A stretch of 64,000 bases of DNA from Clostridium sp. M62/1 (GTDB lineage Bacteria; Bacillota; Clostridia; Lachnospirales; Lachnospiraceae): positions 479,501 to 543,500 of the forward strand of contig NZ_CP085988.1 of NCBI RefSeq assembly GCF_020736365.1, given 5' to 3'. The position numbers and the translations under genes are program-made. Under the pieces are notes generated by a model, which saw only the letters and a list, made by a program, of their open reading frames with translations, ran no database searches and was not told where the DNA came from. Of the stretch, positions 8,060-17,142 are shown piece after piece (positions within the stretch are counted from its first letter, which is position 1; every line of letters begins with the position of its first letter).

Positions 8060-9253
8060 ATGAGAAAGAAATATAAAACTGCCGCACTGATGATTGCGGC
8101 GGCAATATCGGCGGCAGCTCTTTCGGGATGCTCTAATTCATCCGGAAGCACGCAGACAGAGGCGGCAACTGAAGCAGCCGCAGCTCCAGAGGCAGAGACT
8201 ACCGAAGCAGAGTCTGAGACTGAAAGCGAAGCTGAGGCGGCTGTAGCTGCTTCAGAAGACAGCGATGTGCTGATGATCGCAGACCAGGGCATTTTCTCTG
8301 CAGGCGGCACCACCATCACCTCTGATGGGACCTTTAACCCTGAGGACCATTGGGAGGAGACAGGCGCAGGCCAGACTGCCCATGTAGATCATGCAAATGT
8401 GCTTTTTCAGATCCCCGCAGAGGAAACCGGACTTCCGATGGTATTCCTGCATGGTTACGGACAGTCCCGTATGGGATGGATGACGACTCCTGACGGGCGT
8501 GAGGGCTGGTCGGATATGTTCCTGCACATGGGACACAGCGTATGGCTGATCGATGAGCCCCACAGAGGAGAGGCCGGAGCTACCTCCGTTAGTGGTGATA
8601 TCAGTACCAAGACCCTTGACCAGCGTTGGTACACACAGTTCCGTATTGGGAGATGGGAAAATGGCGAGTCAGTAGCCAACGAAGGCTCACAGTTCCCAAA
8701 TGACCTGGAATCAGTGGATCAGTTCTTCCGGCAGATGACGCCTGACACCGGCATGACCAGCGATATGGGCGCAGATTTTGACAATGATCTTGTGGCACAG
8801 GCGGTGGCAGCGACTATCGATGAAGTCTATGAGCGCACGGGCAAGGATTCCATCCTTGTGACTCATTCCCAGGGAGGAGGTCCCGGTTGGACGGCGGCAA
8901 AATACACGGACCATATTGCAGCGATTGTTGCTATTGAGCCCGGCGGAGCTCCTGCACCTGATTCAGAGGATTTCAATGCCGTGCTTGAGAAAAATATCCC
9001 TGTGACTATGTATTTCGGCGATTATATCGATAACGGCGATCCAGCTATTCAGGCGACTGCCGCATGGCAGGCAATGCGCCAGGCATGCTACGACTTTGAG
9101 ACTGCCTATAATGAGCAGGGAGGAAACTGTACGGTAGTGGACCTTCCTGAAGAGGGCATTACTGGCAACGACCACTTCATGTTCCAGGATCTTAATAACG
9201 ATGTGATCGCAGACCATATCGAGACATGGATCGAAACAAATGTTGAGCAGTGA
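8060..9253 (+). CDS. Exported lipoprotein alpha/beta hydrolase
   Basis: ATG at 8060 follows GGAAGGA at 8044-8050. The start MRKKYKTAALMIAAAISAAA leads to lipobox LSGC, and then an E/T/A-rich linker like that of the lipoprotein flavodoxin. The hydrolase domain has FLHGYGQSRMGWM (oxyanion), LVTHSQGGGPGW (nucleophile Ser), IAIEPGGAPAP and GNDHFMFQDL (catalytic His). Family members are serine hydrolases acting on esters or lactones; the substrate is not evident. It closes the first block of exported genes and is followed by a hairpin at 9276 before the MATE gene. Confidence 0.8.
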   Translation: MRKKYKTAALMIAAAISAAALSGCSNSSGSTQTEAATEAAAAPEAETTEAESETESEAEAAVAASEDSDVLMIADQGIFSAGGTTITSDGTFNPEDHWEETGAGQTAHVDHANVLFQIPAEETGLPMVFLHGYGQSRMGWMTTPDGREGWSDMFLHMGHSVWLIDEPHRGEAGATSVSGDISTKTLDQRWYTQFRIGRWENGESVANEGSQFPNDLESVDQFFRQMTPDTGMTSDMGADFDNDLVAQAVAATIDEVYERTGKDSILVTHSQGGGPGWTAAKYTDHIAAIVAIEPGGAPAPDSEDFNAVLEKNIPVTMYFGDYIDNGDPAIQATAAWQAMRQACYDFETAYNEQGGNCTVVDLPEEGITGNDHFMFQDLNNDVIADHIETWIETNVEQ

Positions 9254-9275
9254 TTTCAGAAATTAGTTTTAGACA

Positions 9276-9308
9276 GACCTGCCGGAATGCAAGATACTCC
9301 GGCAGGTC
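9276..9308. other. Perfect inverted repeat between hydrolase and MATE genes
   Basis: GACCTGCCGGA, 11-base loop, TCCGGCAGGTC: an 11-bp perfect stem. It is followed by A residues rather than T, so it is not a standard terminator in either direction. It could be a processing/stability hairpin or an operator for the MATE gene. Confidence 0.6.
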
Positions 9309-9326
9309 AAAAAAGAAGGGTAGAGT

Positions 9327-10694
9327 ATGTTAGCGGCTAAAAAGAAAGAAATATCGGAGAAAGAACTTTTTGAAGAGATGCCGGTGGCAAGGGCAGTGGC
9401 AATCCTTGCAATACCTACCGTGATCAGTCAGGTCGTAACCATGATATACAACCTGGCTGATACGTTTTTTGTGGGACAAATAGGAGATCCGCTTATGGTG
9501 GCTGCAGTATCGCTGGTATCGCCCTGGTTTAATCTGCTTACGGCATTGGGAAATCTGTTCGGCCTTGGCGGCAGCAGCCTGATATCAAGGCTTATGGGTA
9601 TGCAGAAGCAGGAAAATATTAAATACGTTTCTTCATTCTGCGTATGGGGAGGCGCATTCACTACACTTATATTTTCTGTACTTACGTATATATTCAGAGT
9701 TCCGCTTCTTACATTTCTGGGAGCAAGTACGGATACCATGAGATATGCCATGGATTACCTGAATTGGGTAGTCGTCATAGGGGGAGTGCCTACTATGACC
9801 GGACTTGCGCTTGGACATCTTCTCCGAAGTGAGGGCCATGCAAAGGAGGCCAGTACAGGCATGATGTTCGGCGGAATCCTCAATGTTATACTGGATCCGG
9901 TATTTATATTTGGGTTTGATCTAAATGTAGCGGGGGCGGCGATGGCAACGGCTCTTTCCAATACAGCTTCGGTAGTTTATTTTGTGATACAGTTCATGCG
10001 TCTTCGAAAAAAGACCTCAATCTCACTAAATATTGGCTCTTTTTCGTTTCGATATGTAAGAGATGTGTTTTCGGTAGGGCTGGCATCGGCTCTTGCGACA
10101 ACCCTTGGGAATGCCTCCAACATGGTTATGGTACATCTTGCCTCAGGCTACGGTGATATCCCTGTGGCGGCATACGGAGTGGTAAAGCGTATCGATCAGT
10201 TCCCGCTGAATGTCTCCATGGGGCTTTGTCAGGGCTTCATGCCCCTTGTGGGTTACAATTTTGCGGCAAAGAATTATGACCGTATGAAGAAGATATCGAC
10301 ATTTTCGTGGAAGACAGCCATCATCATGTCGGCCTGCTTTATTACCTGTTTTGCAGCCTTTGCACCCCAGATCCTGCATCTGTTTATACCGGAGGAACAG
10401 ACAAGTACGCTGGGAGCAGCTTTCCTTCGCATTGCCTGCCTGGCAGTGCCTCTTACAAGCGTTAATTTTCTGATAAGCTATACGCTTCAGGCCATGGGAA
10501 AGGGCGCTCAGTCCGCAGCGCTTACTTTCAGCCGACAGGGGCTCCTTAACATACCGCTGCTTTTGGCTATGAATTATTATGTGGGGCTCTATGGAATGAT
10601 CTGGACCCAGCTTTTGGTGGAGATCATCATGCTTCCGGTATCTCTTGGAATGTATTTTCATGTATTTCAGGGGCTTAAAAGGAATCAGTCATAA
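9327..10694 (+). CDS. MATE-family efflux transporter
   Basis: 455 residues, the usual length for a MATE antiporter, with about 12 membrane segments. Motifs include MPVARAVAILAIPTVISQVV at the start, YNLADTFFVGQIGDP in segment 2 and GLGGSSLISRLMG, typical of the NorM/DinF-like group. MATE pumps expel cationic drugs, flavins or metabolites using Na+ or H+ gradients. In this island it may export a flavin or a reduced product, but no substrate can be read. The predicted start follows AGAAGGGTAGAGT. The stop overlaps the start of operator B by one base. Confidence 0.9.
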   Translation: MLAAKKKEISEKELFEEMPVARAVAILAIPTVISQVVTMIYNLADTFFVGQIGDPLMVAAVSLVSPWFNLLTALGNLFGLGGSSLISRLMGMQKQENIKYVSSFCVWGGAFTTLIFSVLTYIFRVPLLTFLGASTDTMRYAMDYLNWVVVIGGVPTMTGLALGHLLRSEGHAKEASTGMMFGGILNVILDPVFIFGFDLNVAGAAMATALSNTASVVYFVIQFMRLRKKTSISLNIGSFSFRYVRDVFSVGLASALATTLGNASNMVMVHLASGYGDIPVAAYGVVKRIDQFPLNVSMGLCQGFMPLVGYNFAAKNYDRMKKISTFSWKTAIIMSACFITCFAAFAPQILHLFIPEEQTSTLGAAFLRIACLAVPLTSVNFLISYTLQAMGKGAQSAALTFSRQGLLNIPLLLAMNYYVGLYGMIWTQLLVEIIMLPVSLGMYFHVFQGLKRNQS

Positions 10695-10718
10695 ACTTAT
10701 AACCTGTAAGTTCATACT
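10694..10718 (+). promoter_or_regulatory. Dyad operator/promoter B
   Basis: AACTTA, TAACCTG, TAAGTT is a perfect 6-bp inverted repeat and is followed at once by CATACT as -10. The sequence down to GAGACTTCTTT (10740) matches operator A at 831. It should drive the reductase operon starting at 10799. Confidence 0.55.
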
Positions 10719-10798
10719 ACATAACAAAGAGAGACTTCTTTATGCTCTTCTGCGGATATAAAATTAGAAAAAAGAAGATAAAAAGAAGAGGTGGAAAG

Positions 10799-11824
10799 AT
10801 GGTAACCCGCGTTTTAGGAAAAGATTTATCAGTATCCGCTGTTGGACTTGGCTGCATGGGTTTTTCCCATGCTTACGGTGCGCCGACAGACGAAAAAGAA
10901 ACCATTCGCCTGCTGCGCCAGGCGTTCGATCTGGGATATACGTTTTTTGATACAGCAGAGGTTTACGGCACGCCGGATGATCCGCATATCAACGAAGTTC
11001 TGGTGGGGAAAGCCCTTGCTCCGGTGCGGGACCAGGTTGTCATCGCTACAAAATTTGGCCTGCGGTTTGACTTTGAAAGCGGTAAGGTACCGGTCCCCCT
11101 GATTCCGGACTCTCGACCGGAAACGATCCGCAGATCGGTGGAGGGTTCTCTCAGGCGTCTCGGTACCGATCATATCGATCTTTATTTTCAGCATCGCATT
11201 GACTCTTCCGTAGAGGCCGAGGTGGTGGCTGGTGTGATGGCAGATCTCATAAAGGAGGGTAAGATCACTCACTGGGGCATTTCAGAAGCAAACGAAGAAT
11301 ACCTGCGCCGCGCAAATGCGGTTTGTCCTGTGACTGCGGTGCAGAACCGATATTCCATGATGGCCCGCCATTATGAGAACCTATTCCCCGTGCTGGAGAA
11401 GCTTGGCGTTGGCCTGGTAGCCTTTTCCCCCATGGCGAACGGATTTCTTACCGGAAAATATGGAAAGGGACAGACGTTTGACCCGAAAACCGATTACCGC
11501 GCCGCTATGCCGCAGTTTACCGATGAGGCGGTAGACCAGAACGCTGCCCTTTTGAAGCTGCTTCATGACATGGCGGCAGAGAAAAACGCAACGCCTGCGC
11601 AGATCTCCATGGCTTGGATGCTCTGCAAGCAGCCCTGGATCGTGCCTATTCCCGGCACACGGAAAGAAGAACGGATGGCGGAAAACGCCGGAGCTGCCAG
11701 GATCAAGTTATCGTCCGATGAGGTCGATGCACTCGACAAGGCGCTGGATTCGATGGAAATGTCTGCCGTGTTTGGGGGAACACCTGCTTCTCTCCATGCA
11801 GCAGAAAAAGGTTCAGATAAGTAA
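10799..11824 (+). CDS. Aldo/keto reductase (AKR, YajO/GsaB-like)
   Basis: ATG at 10799 follows GAGGTGG at 10788; an in-frame ATG at 10742 adds a basic stretch with no homology sense. 341 residues. The AKR tetrad is complete: Asp and Tyr in YTFFDTAEVYG, Lys in VVIATKFG, His in IDLYFQHRID. The NADPH end motif IPGTRKEERMAENAGAA is present. It reduces carbonyls in the cytosol. First gene of a tightly spaced run (10799-15831) of reductases, cupin and decarboxylase-like genes controlled by operator B. Confidence 0.9.
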   Translation: MVTRVLGKDLSVSAVGLGCMGFSHAYGAPTDEKETIRLLRQAFDLGYTFFDTAEVYGTPDDPHINEVLVGKALAPVRDQVVIATKFGLRFDFESGKVPVPLIPDSRPETIRRSVEGSLRRLGTDHIDLYFQHRIDSSVEAEVVAGVMADLIKEGKITHWGISEANEEYLRRANAVCPVTAVQNRYSMMARHYENLFPVLEKLGVGLVAFSPMANGFLTGKYGKGQTFDPKTDYRAAMPQFTDEAVDQNAALLKLLHDMAAEKNATPAQISMAWMLCKQPWIVPIPGTRKEERMAENAGAARIKLSSDEVDALDKALDSMEMSAVFGGTPASLHAAEKGSDK

Positions 11825-11838
11825 AGGAGATGATCATA

Positions 11839-12915
11839 ATGAACCATATGAAGGGCGTTGTTATTACCGGTCAAAACGCTATGGCTATCAGTGAGGATTG
11901 CCCGCTTCCGGAAGAACCATGTTCTACGGGTGCATTTATCAAACCGCTCATCTGGTCGCCATGTACAAGCGATGCGCATCTATGTACTACCGGCTGCGCA
12001 TCCCTGCCCTATCTGCTTGGCAAGGCGGTAGGCCATGAGATGTGCGGCGAAATCATTAAGATTGGCGCAGATGTGCATGATTTTAAGGTGGGCGATAAGG
12101 TCATTGTCTGCTCTGTTATGCCGGTCTGGAGAAGCATGGAGGCACAGGACGGTCGGGCCAAACAACATCAGGACAATATGTATGCCGGCGTGGATTATCT
12201 GGATCGCGGTGGCTCCTTTGTGGAAACCTATTATATCCGGGATGCAGATATGAATCTGGCTAAAATCCCGGAGGGCGTCTCGCTGGAACAGGCAGTCATG
12301 GTGCCCGACATGATGTGTACCGCTTTTGAAGGCGTTCAGGCGCTCGGGATGAAATTCGGCCAGTCGGTTGCTGTGCTGGGCATTGGACCGGTGGGATTGA
12401 TGGTTGTCCGCGCAGCGGTTCTCCAGGGGGCGGGTAATATCTTTGCCATTGGTTCCCGCAAGGTGTGTTTTGATGTGGCGAAAGAATATGGCGCAACCCA
12501 TCTGATCGACTACCACGAACAGGATTATATTGATCGGATTGTTCAGGAGAACGGAGGTCCGGTGGACAATGTAGTGCTGTGCGGCGGCAGTGAAAAAGAA
12601 TTAAGTTTGGGATTGCAGATGCTGAAAAATGGCGGCACCCTGGTAAACTTAAGCGCCTACTTCAGTAATGCGTCTATCCCCATCCAACCAGCCGTGTGGG
12701 GCTTTGGCTATGGGGACAAAACCATCAAAGGCGTTGGATGCGGCGGCGGACGGCTGCTGATGTCCAGAATGGCGCAGCTAATCGCGACCGGCCGGGTTGA
12801 GCCGGAGAAACTTATTACCCACCGATACCATGGCATGGAACAAATCCCAGAAGCGATGAACCTGTTCCTGAACCATGACCGGAGCCTGATTAAGCCGGTG
12901 ATTTATAACGATTGA
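11839..12915 (+). CDS. Zinc-dependent NADP(H) secondary-alcohol dehydrogenase (TbADH-like)
   Basis: ATG at 11839 lies 9 bases after AAAGGAG; ATG 11830 is too close to it. The protein follows the Thermoanaerobacter/Clostridium beijerinckii isopropanol dehydrogenase family along its length: zinc ligands in APCTSD-like SPCTSDAH and GHEMCGEI, DADMNLAKIPEGV, MVPDMMCTAFEG, Rossmann motif AVLGIGPVGLMVV, and NADP-binding IGSRKVCFDVAKEYGA. These enzymes interconvert ketones or aldehydes with secondary alcohols using NADPH. There is no structural-zinc Cys cluster, as expected for this branch. Same operon as the AKR 14 bp upstream. Confidence 0.9.
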   Translation: MNHMKGVVITGQNAMAISEDCPLPEEPCSTGAFIKPLIWSPCTSDAHLCTTGCASLPYLLGKAVGHEMCGEIIKIGADVHDFKVGDKVIVCSVMPVWRSMEAQDGRAKQHQDNMYAGVDYLDRGGSFVETYYIRDADMNLAKIPEGVSLEQAVMVPDMMCTAFEGVQALGMKFGQSVAVLGIGPVGLMVVRAAVLQGAGNIFAIGSRKVCFDVAKEYGATHLIDYHEQDYIDRIVQENGGPVDNVVLCGGSEKELSLGLQMLKNGGTLVNLSAYFSNASIPIQPAVWGFGYGDKTIKGVGCGGGRLLMSRMAQLIATGRVEPEKLITHRYHGMEQIPEAMNLFLNHDRSLIKPVIYND

Positions 12916-12935
12916 TTTTCAATCAGAAAGGATGA

Positions 12936-13784
12936 ATGATGAAATACGCAACTTTGAACAACGAAGTAAAAATGCCTATGGCGGGTATCGGCACTTTTTT
13001 GCTGACGCCAGATGAAGCGGAGGCTTCTGTGCTCTCCGCCCTCCAGTGCGGCTATCGCCTGATTGATACCGCCAACGCCTATGTAAATGAGAAGGCCGTC
13101 GGCAGAGCGATGAAGAAATCCGGCGTTCCCCGTGAGGAAATTTTCCTGGAAACCAAGCTGTGGCCCAGCTTTTATGAGCAGGAGGATGCGGTGGAAAAGA
13201 CGCTGAAGCGCCTGGACATCGACTATATTGATCTGCTGTTGATCCACCAGCCTGCGGGCAATTATGTTGCCGGTTACCAGCAGATGGAGAAGGCTTATAA
13301 GGAAGGCAAAGTAAAAGCTATCGGCCTCTCCAACTTCAACGAAAAGCAGATTCAGGAAATCCTGGATATTTGCGAAGTAAAGCCCGCAATTCTTCAGACG
13401 GAAGTACATCCCTATTCGCAGGAAAAGAAGCTGAAGGAGTTCCTGGATAAGGAGGGCATCGTGATTCAGGCGTGGTATCCCCTGGGACATGGAGACAAGG
13501 CGCTGATCCAGGAGTCGCTATTCACTGAACTGGGTAAAAAGTATGGCAAGAGCAATGCCCAGATCATCCTACGCTGGCACATTCAGGATGGCAACATCGT
13601 GATCCCTGGCTCAAAAAATCCGGCGCATATCAAAGATAATTTCGATCTCTTTGACTTTGCCTTGACCGATGAGGAAATGGCGAAAATCACTGCTCTGGAC
13701 AAGCAGAAGCGTTACTACACCAGCACCCCGGAAATGCTGAAAAAGTATGTGGAAATGGTACCGGATGTAGACGGGCAGAAATAA
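12936..13784 (+). CDS. Aldo/keto reductase (2,5-diketogluconate reductase-like)
   Basis: 282 residues, standard for the DkgA-type AKR5 group. Tetrad: YRLIDTANAYVNEKAVG (Asp, Tyr), LETKLWP (Lys), DLLLIHQPAG (His). The conserved GLSNFNEKQI and VIPGSKNPAHIKDNF end are present. RBS GAAAGGA precedes tandem ATG codons at 12936 and 12939; either could be used. It probably reduces small carbonyl or methylglyoxal-like substrates with NADPH. Closely related to the AKR at 17143. Confidence 0.9.
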   Translation: MMKYATLNNEVKMPMAGIGTFLLTPDEAEASVLSALQCGYRLIDTANAYVNEKAVGRAMKKSGVPREEIFLETKLWPSFYEQEDAVEKTLKRLDIDYIDLLLIHQPAGNYVAGYQQMEKAYKEGKVKAIGLSNFNEKQIQEILDICEVKPAILQTEVHPYSQEKKLKEFLDKEGIVIQAWYPLGHGDKALIQESLFTELGKKYGKSNAQIILRWHIQDGNIVIPGSKNPAHIKDNFDLFDFALTDEEMAKITALDKQKRYYTSTPEMLKKYVEMVPDVDGQK

Positions 13785-13797
13785 GGAGGGATTTGTA

Positions 13798-14355
13798 ATG
13801 CGTAAGAATTTCGGAACAAAATCATGGTTTTACCCGCTGCCGGTGCTTATCATCGGCACCTATGATGAAAACGGCGCTCCTGACGCCATGAATGCCGCAT
13901 GGGGCGGCCTCTATGATGCTAATAAGGTGGTGCTCTGTCTGAGCGCCAGTCACAAGACCACAAAGAATATCCAGACTAAAGGCGCTTTTACCGTCAGCTT
14001 TGCCGACGCTGCTCATGCGGTCCCTGCAGATTATGTGGGGATGGTATCTGCCAATAACGAGCCGAAAAAGCTGGAGAAGTCCGGCTTCCATACCACCAGA
14101 AGTGAACTTGTGGACGCTCCTCTTATTGATGAGCTGCCGGTGACGCTGGAATGTAAATTGTTGAAAGTAAACGAGGACGGCAACATCATCGGCCAGATCG
14201 TGAACGTAAGCATTGACGAAAACGTCCTGAACAGCGAGGGAAAACTGGATATGAGCAAATTCCATCCGATTTCTTTTGAACCCGCAAACAATGGTTATCA
14301 TGTGCTGGGTGAACGTGTGGGAAATGCATTCAGCGATGGCGGCAAGTTGAAGTAA
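13798..14355 (+). CDS. Flavin reductase-like FMN-binding protein
   Basis: 185 residues of the flavin_reductase/FMN-binding split-barrel family: MRKNFGTKSWFYPLPVLIIG, APDAMNAAWGG, VVLCLSASHKTTKNI, GAFTVSFADAAHAV and late HPISFEPANNGYHVLGERVG. Members bind FMN and reduce flavins or use them in redox reactions in the cytosol. Strong RBS (AAGGAGGG) 13 bp after the AKR stop. It could supply reduced flavin to the exported flavodoxin system, which is inference. Confidence 0.86.
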   Translation: MRKNFGTKSWFYPLPVLIIGTYDENGAPDAMNAAWGGLYDANKVVLCLSASHKTTKNIQTKGAFTVSFADAAHAVPADYVGMVSANNEPKKLEKSGFHTTRSELVDAPLIDELPVTLECKLLKVNEDGNIIGQIVNVSIDENVLNSEGKLDMSKFHPISFEPANNGYHVLGERVGNAFSDGGKLK

Positions 14356-14368
14356 GGAGGCGAAGGAT

Positions 14369-14764
14369 ATGAGCGGTGAATTTCACAATCTGTTCCCGCA
14401 GGGCGGCCCCAACACGGTGGCCGGGAAGTATTTCAGCGGGGCCAGCTATCTCTGCCCTTTAAGCGATATGGGTGTTTCTGTTTCCAATGTTACCTTTGAA
14501 CCGGCCTGCCGGAATAACTGGCATATCCATCATAATGACGGCCAGATCCTGCTTTGCACAGCAGGGCGCGGATATTATCAGGAGTGGGGAAAGCCCGCTC
14601 AGGAACTGCATCCCGGCGATGTAGTCAACATCCCGCCGGAAGTAAAGCACTGGCACGGAGCTGCTCCGGACAGCTGGTTTGCTCATGTGGCGATTTCTAT
14701 TCCCGGCTCCAAAGCAGAGTGGCTGGAACCGGTGGACGAAACGGAATATGCGAAACTAAAATAA
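14369..14764 (+). CDS. Cupin-domain protein
   Basis: 131 residues, one cupin barrel. Metal ligands are visible in NNWHIHHNDGQILLC and VKHWHGAAPDSWFAHVAI. GRGYYQEWGKPAQELHPGDVV closely matches the first cupin of the exported carboxylesterase fusion at 3927 (GVGYYQEEGKPAQIIKKGDV). Such cupins are often paired with carboxymuconolactone decarboxylase-like proteins, as here. The enzymatic role is unknown. Confidence 0.86.
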   Translation: MSGEFHNLFPQGGPNTVAGKYFSGASYLCPLSDMGVSVSNVTFEPACRNNWHIHHNDGQILLCTAGRGYYQEWGKPAQELHPGDVVNIPPEVKHWHGAAPDSWFAHVAISIPGSKAEWLEPVDETEYAKLK

Positions 14765-14789
14765 GTCTAATCGAAAGGAATGGATTCTT

Positions 14790-15113
14790 ATGGATAAAGT
14801 AACAGCAGGCAGAGATGCCATGAGCAAATTTGCCCCGAAATTTGCGGAGTTAAATGATGACGTCCTTTTTGGAGAGGTCTGGTCACGGGAGGATAAGCTC
14901 TCTCCCCGCGATCGCAGCCTGATTACAGTATCTGCCCTGATGGCCAGCGGGATTCTGGATACTTCGCTTCTCCATCATATCGAACGGGCAAAGGCAAACG
15001 GCGTGACTGCCACGGAAATGAGCGAAGCTCTGACGCAGCTCGCTTTTTATGCCGGATGGCCCAAGGCGTGGGCAGCCCTGCGGATGGCGAAAGATGTTTA
15101 TGGAGAAGAATAA
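14790..15113 (+). CDS. Carboxymuconolactone decarboxylase-family protein
   Basis: 107 residues, a single CMD/AhpD-like domain: REDKLSPRDRSLITVSALMA, HHIERAKANGVTATEMSEALTQLAFYAGWPKAW. The CxxC of AhpD peroxidase partners is absent, and the pattern is that of the YurZ/decarboxylase branch. It sits between the cupin and the RibD-like reductase in one operon. Cupin plus CMD pairs are common in Firmicutes, usually next to aldo/keto reductases. Confidence 0.85.
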   Translation: MDKVTAGRDAMSKFAPKFAELNDDVLFGEVWSREDKLSPRDRSLITVSALMASGILDTSLLHHIERAKANGVTATEMSEALTQLAFYAGWPKAWAALRMAKDVYGEE

Positions 15114-15114
15114 G

Positions 15115-15831
15115 ATGGAGCGGCCTTTTGTTGTATGCCATATGCTCGCTTCCCTTGACGGGAAAATTGACGGGGCTTTCTTCGGTGCGCCGGAGGCAGC
15201 TCCGGCACTCAAAGCCTATGGCGAGCTGCGTGGCTTTTATAGCTGTCAGGCCACCCTGTACGGCACAACTACCATGCTGGGCGGTTATGTCGACGGACGG
15301 GTCGGCGCGCTTTCTGTCGGTGATACTTTACCGTCCCCAAAGGACTGGGTAAACCCCGCAGGAAAAGTTCTTGGCAATTTCATTGTATCCGTAGATCCTG
15401 TGGGAGAGCTGGCGTTTTCCTCCTCCACCATTGAGAAGAAGGGACGCCCCGCCACCCATGTGATCGAGGCACTGACTGAGCAGGCGTCGCCGGCATATCT
15501 CGCCTATCTGCAAAAGCAAGGGGTCTCCTATGTGTTCGCAGGGAAAGACCGGCTGGACTGCCCCCTTCTTTTACAGAAACTGCGCAATTTATTTGACATA
15601 GAGAAACTGATGGTGGCGGGCGGAGGTATTATCAACTGGTCGTTTGCTTCTGAGGGGATTATTGATGAGCTGAGCCTGGTTATTGCGCCGGTAGCTGATG
15701 GTGGTACGGATTCGGTTTCTATCTTTGAGCACTCAGCATTTTCTCCTGAAAGAATCCCTGTGGCATTACACCTGAAGGAAGCTAAGGCTTTAAATGGGGA
15801 TGCACTTTGGCTTAGATATTGTAGATCGTGA
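15115..15831 (+). CDS. RibD C-terminal/dihydrofolate reductase-like protein
   Basis: ATG at 15115 lies one base after the stop of the CMD gene and follows GGAGAAGA. 238 residues of the RibD_C fold: FVVCHMLASLDGKIDGAFFG, LYGTTTMLGGYVDG, YVFAGKDRLDCPLLLQKL, MVAGGGIINWSF and DELSLVIAPVADGG. Stand-alone members reduce pyrimidine- or pterin-like rings with NADPH; the true substrate is not known. Last gene of the 10799 operon. Confidence 0.82.
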   Translation: MERPFVVCHMLASLDGKIDGAFFGAPEAAPALKAYGELRGFYSCQATLYGTTTMLGGYVDGRVGALSVGDTLPSPKDWVNPAGKVLGNFIVSVDPVGELAFSSSTIEKKGRPATHVIEALTEQASPAYLAYLQKQGVSYVFAGKDRLDCPLLLQKLRNLFDIEKLMVAGGGIINWSFASEGIIDELSLVIAPVADGGTDSVSIFEHSAFSPERIPVALHLKEAKALNGDALWLRYCRS

Positions 15832-15904
15832 CCGAAAAAGGATGGCAGATATGTCTACTGTCATCTTATAGCAAAAATAATACTGAAAGGGAACACCTTA
15901 AAAC

Positions 15905-17086
15905 ATGAGAAAACGATCAATCATTGCCGTATTCTTCGTTGCAGTAGCATGTCTTACAGGATGTAGATCTGAAAATGGGAGCTTCCGACAGACCTCGACT
16001 GAGCAGGTATTATACCAGGAGGAAAATGATGCTTCGGAAGGAGAAAAGCTGATGGAGGGCCTTTCGGCAGTGGAAGAAGCAATGTTAAAAGGACAGAGTA
16101 CAGATGAAAGTACAGGGATAAGCTTAGAACAGAGACAGGATCTTAGGGAGGGTACATCGGAGGATACGGTAGCAACACCTGAGGATTTCCCAGAAGCTTA
16201 TAACTATGGAAGCGGACGCATAAGCGATATGGGAAGGACCGCTATGCTCAGGAGGATGCCGGAACCGGAAACTGAGATCACGGTACTGAATGCAGTTCCA
16301 AAGGCTGACAGGATAGAGGCATTTTACCTATGGGAAGAGGGAAATATGCCTGCGGTAACAAGGTTTACCGAAGATATGAGGGGTTACTTTGATGACTGGG
16401 ATTTTAGGCCGTTTGTAACCTCGATCCCAGTAGAGGAGGGCACGGAGCCCAGAGGTGCGGTAGTACTGATGGCAGGAGGTGCCTATCAGTTTCGTGGAAA
16501 CTACACCGATTCTCTTCCGACCGCAGCGGCCCTGAGACAATTTGGCTTTCAGACCTTTATCGTGGATTACAGGCTGAGTCCCTATAGCCAGGAGGAGGGC
16601 GCTCTGGATGTGGCCAGAGCAGTAAGGTTTATCCGAAAAAATGCAGACATTTACAGGATAGATCCTGATGATATAGCGGTCATGGGCTTTTCTGCGGGAG
16701 GCATTCAGGCTGGAGAATTTCTGATGCATTATGATGAGATGGTAAATGGAAGCTCCCTTGATGCAGATTATGTGCCTGATGAACTGGACGCTTTCCCTGC
16801 CCATGCAAGTGCAGCAGGTATGATATATTCGTTTTACGGCAGGCTCAGCGTCGGCAATATGGATCCACAGTGGCTGTCGGAAGGAGAACTTCCGCCCACA
16901 TTTTATGTCTATGGTACGGAGGATCCGTTTTACCGCCAGTTTGAACAGCAATACGGTGTTATCAGCAGTATGGATATTCCTACCGGCCGTATCGTACTGA
17001 ATGGCTGGCCCCACGGCTTCGGAGCAGATGGGGGCTGGGTTAGGGACTATGCTGACTGGCTGGAGGATATTTTTAATAATATGTAA
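15905..17086 (+). CDS. Exported lipoprotein alpha/beta hydrolase
   Basis: MRKRSIIAVFFVAVACLTGC is a lipoprotein signal (lipobox LTGC), followed by about 90 linker residues. The hydrolase domain has AVVLMAGGAYQFRGNY (oxyanion), FIVDYRLSPYSQEEGALDVARAVRFI, MGFSAGGIQAGEF (nucleophile), GTEDPFYRQFEQ and GWPHGFGADGGW (His). This is the BD-FAE/acetyl-esterase type and the closest relative in the window to the lipoprotein at 932. It is followed by a single AKR gene, repeating the exported-hydrolase/cytosolic-reductase pairing. Confidence 0.82.
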   Translation: MRKRSIIAVFFVAVACLTGCRSENGSFRQTSTEQVLYQEENDASEGEKLMEGLSAVEEAMLKGQSTDESTGISLEQRQDLREGTSEDTVATPEDFPEAYNYGSGRISDMGRTAMLRRMPEPETEITVLNAVPKADRIEAFYLWEEGNMPAVTRFTEDMRGYFDDWDFRPFVTSIPVEEGTEPRGAVVLMAGGAYQFRGNYTDSLPTAAALRQFGFQTFIVDYRLSPYSQEEGALDVARAVRFIRKNADIYRIDPDDIAVMGFSAGGIQAGEFLMHYDEMVNGSSLDADYVPDELDAFPAHASAAGMIYSFYGRLSVGNMDPQWLSEGELPPTFYVYGTEDPFYRQFEQQYGVISSMDIPTGRIVLNGWPHGFGADGGWVRDYADWLEDIFNNM

Positions 17087-17142
17087 GGATTTGTATTTTA
17101 GAGAGACATCAATACTCTTACTCAGGAAGGAAGACACATATT

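Noticed and set aside
7158..8105. Long minus-strand ORF (315 codons) opposite the secreted flavodoxin
   Set aside because: It is antisense to a gene with clear signal peptide and flavodoxin motifs, has no RBS, and its translation is rich in Cys and Ile without domain sense.
9276..9308. Terminator after the lipoprotein hydrolase
   Set aside because: The hairpin is followed by A residues in the plus direction and has no T-run in either direction.
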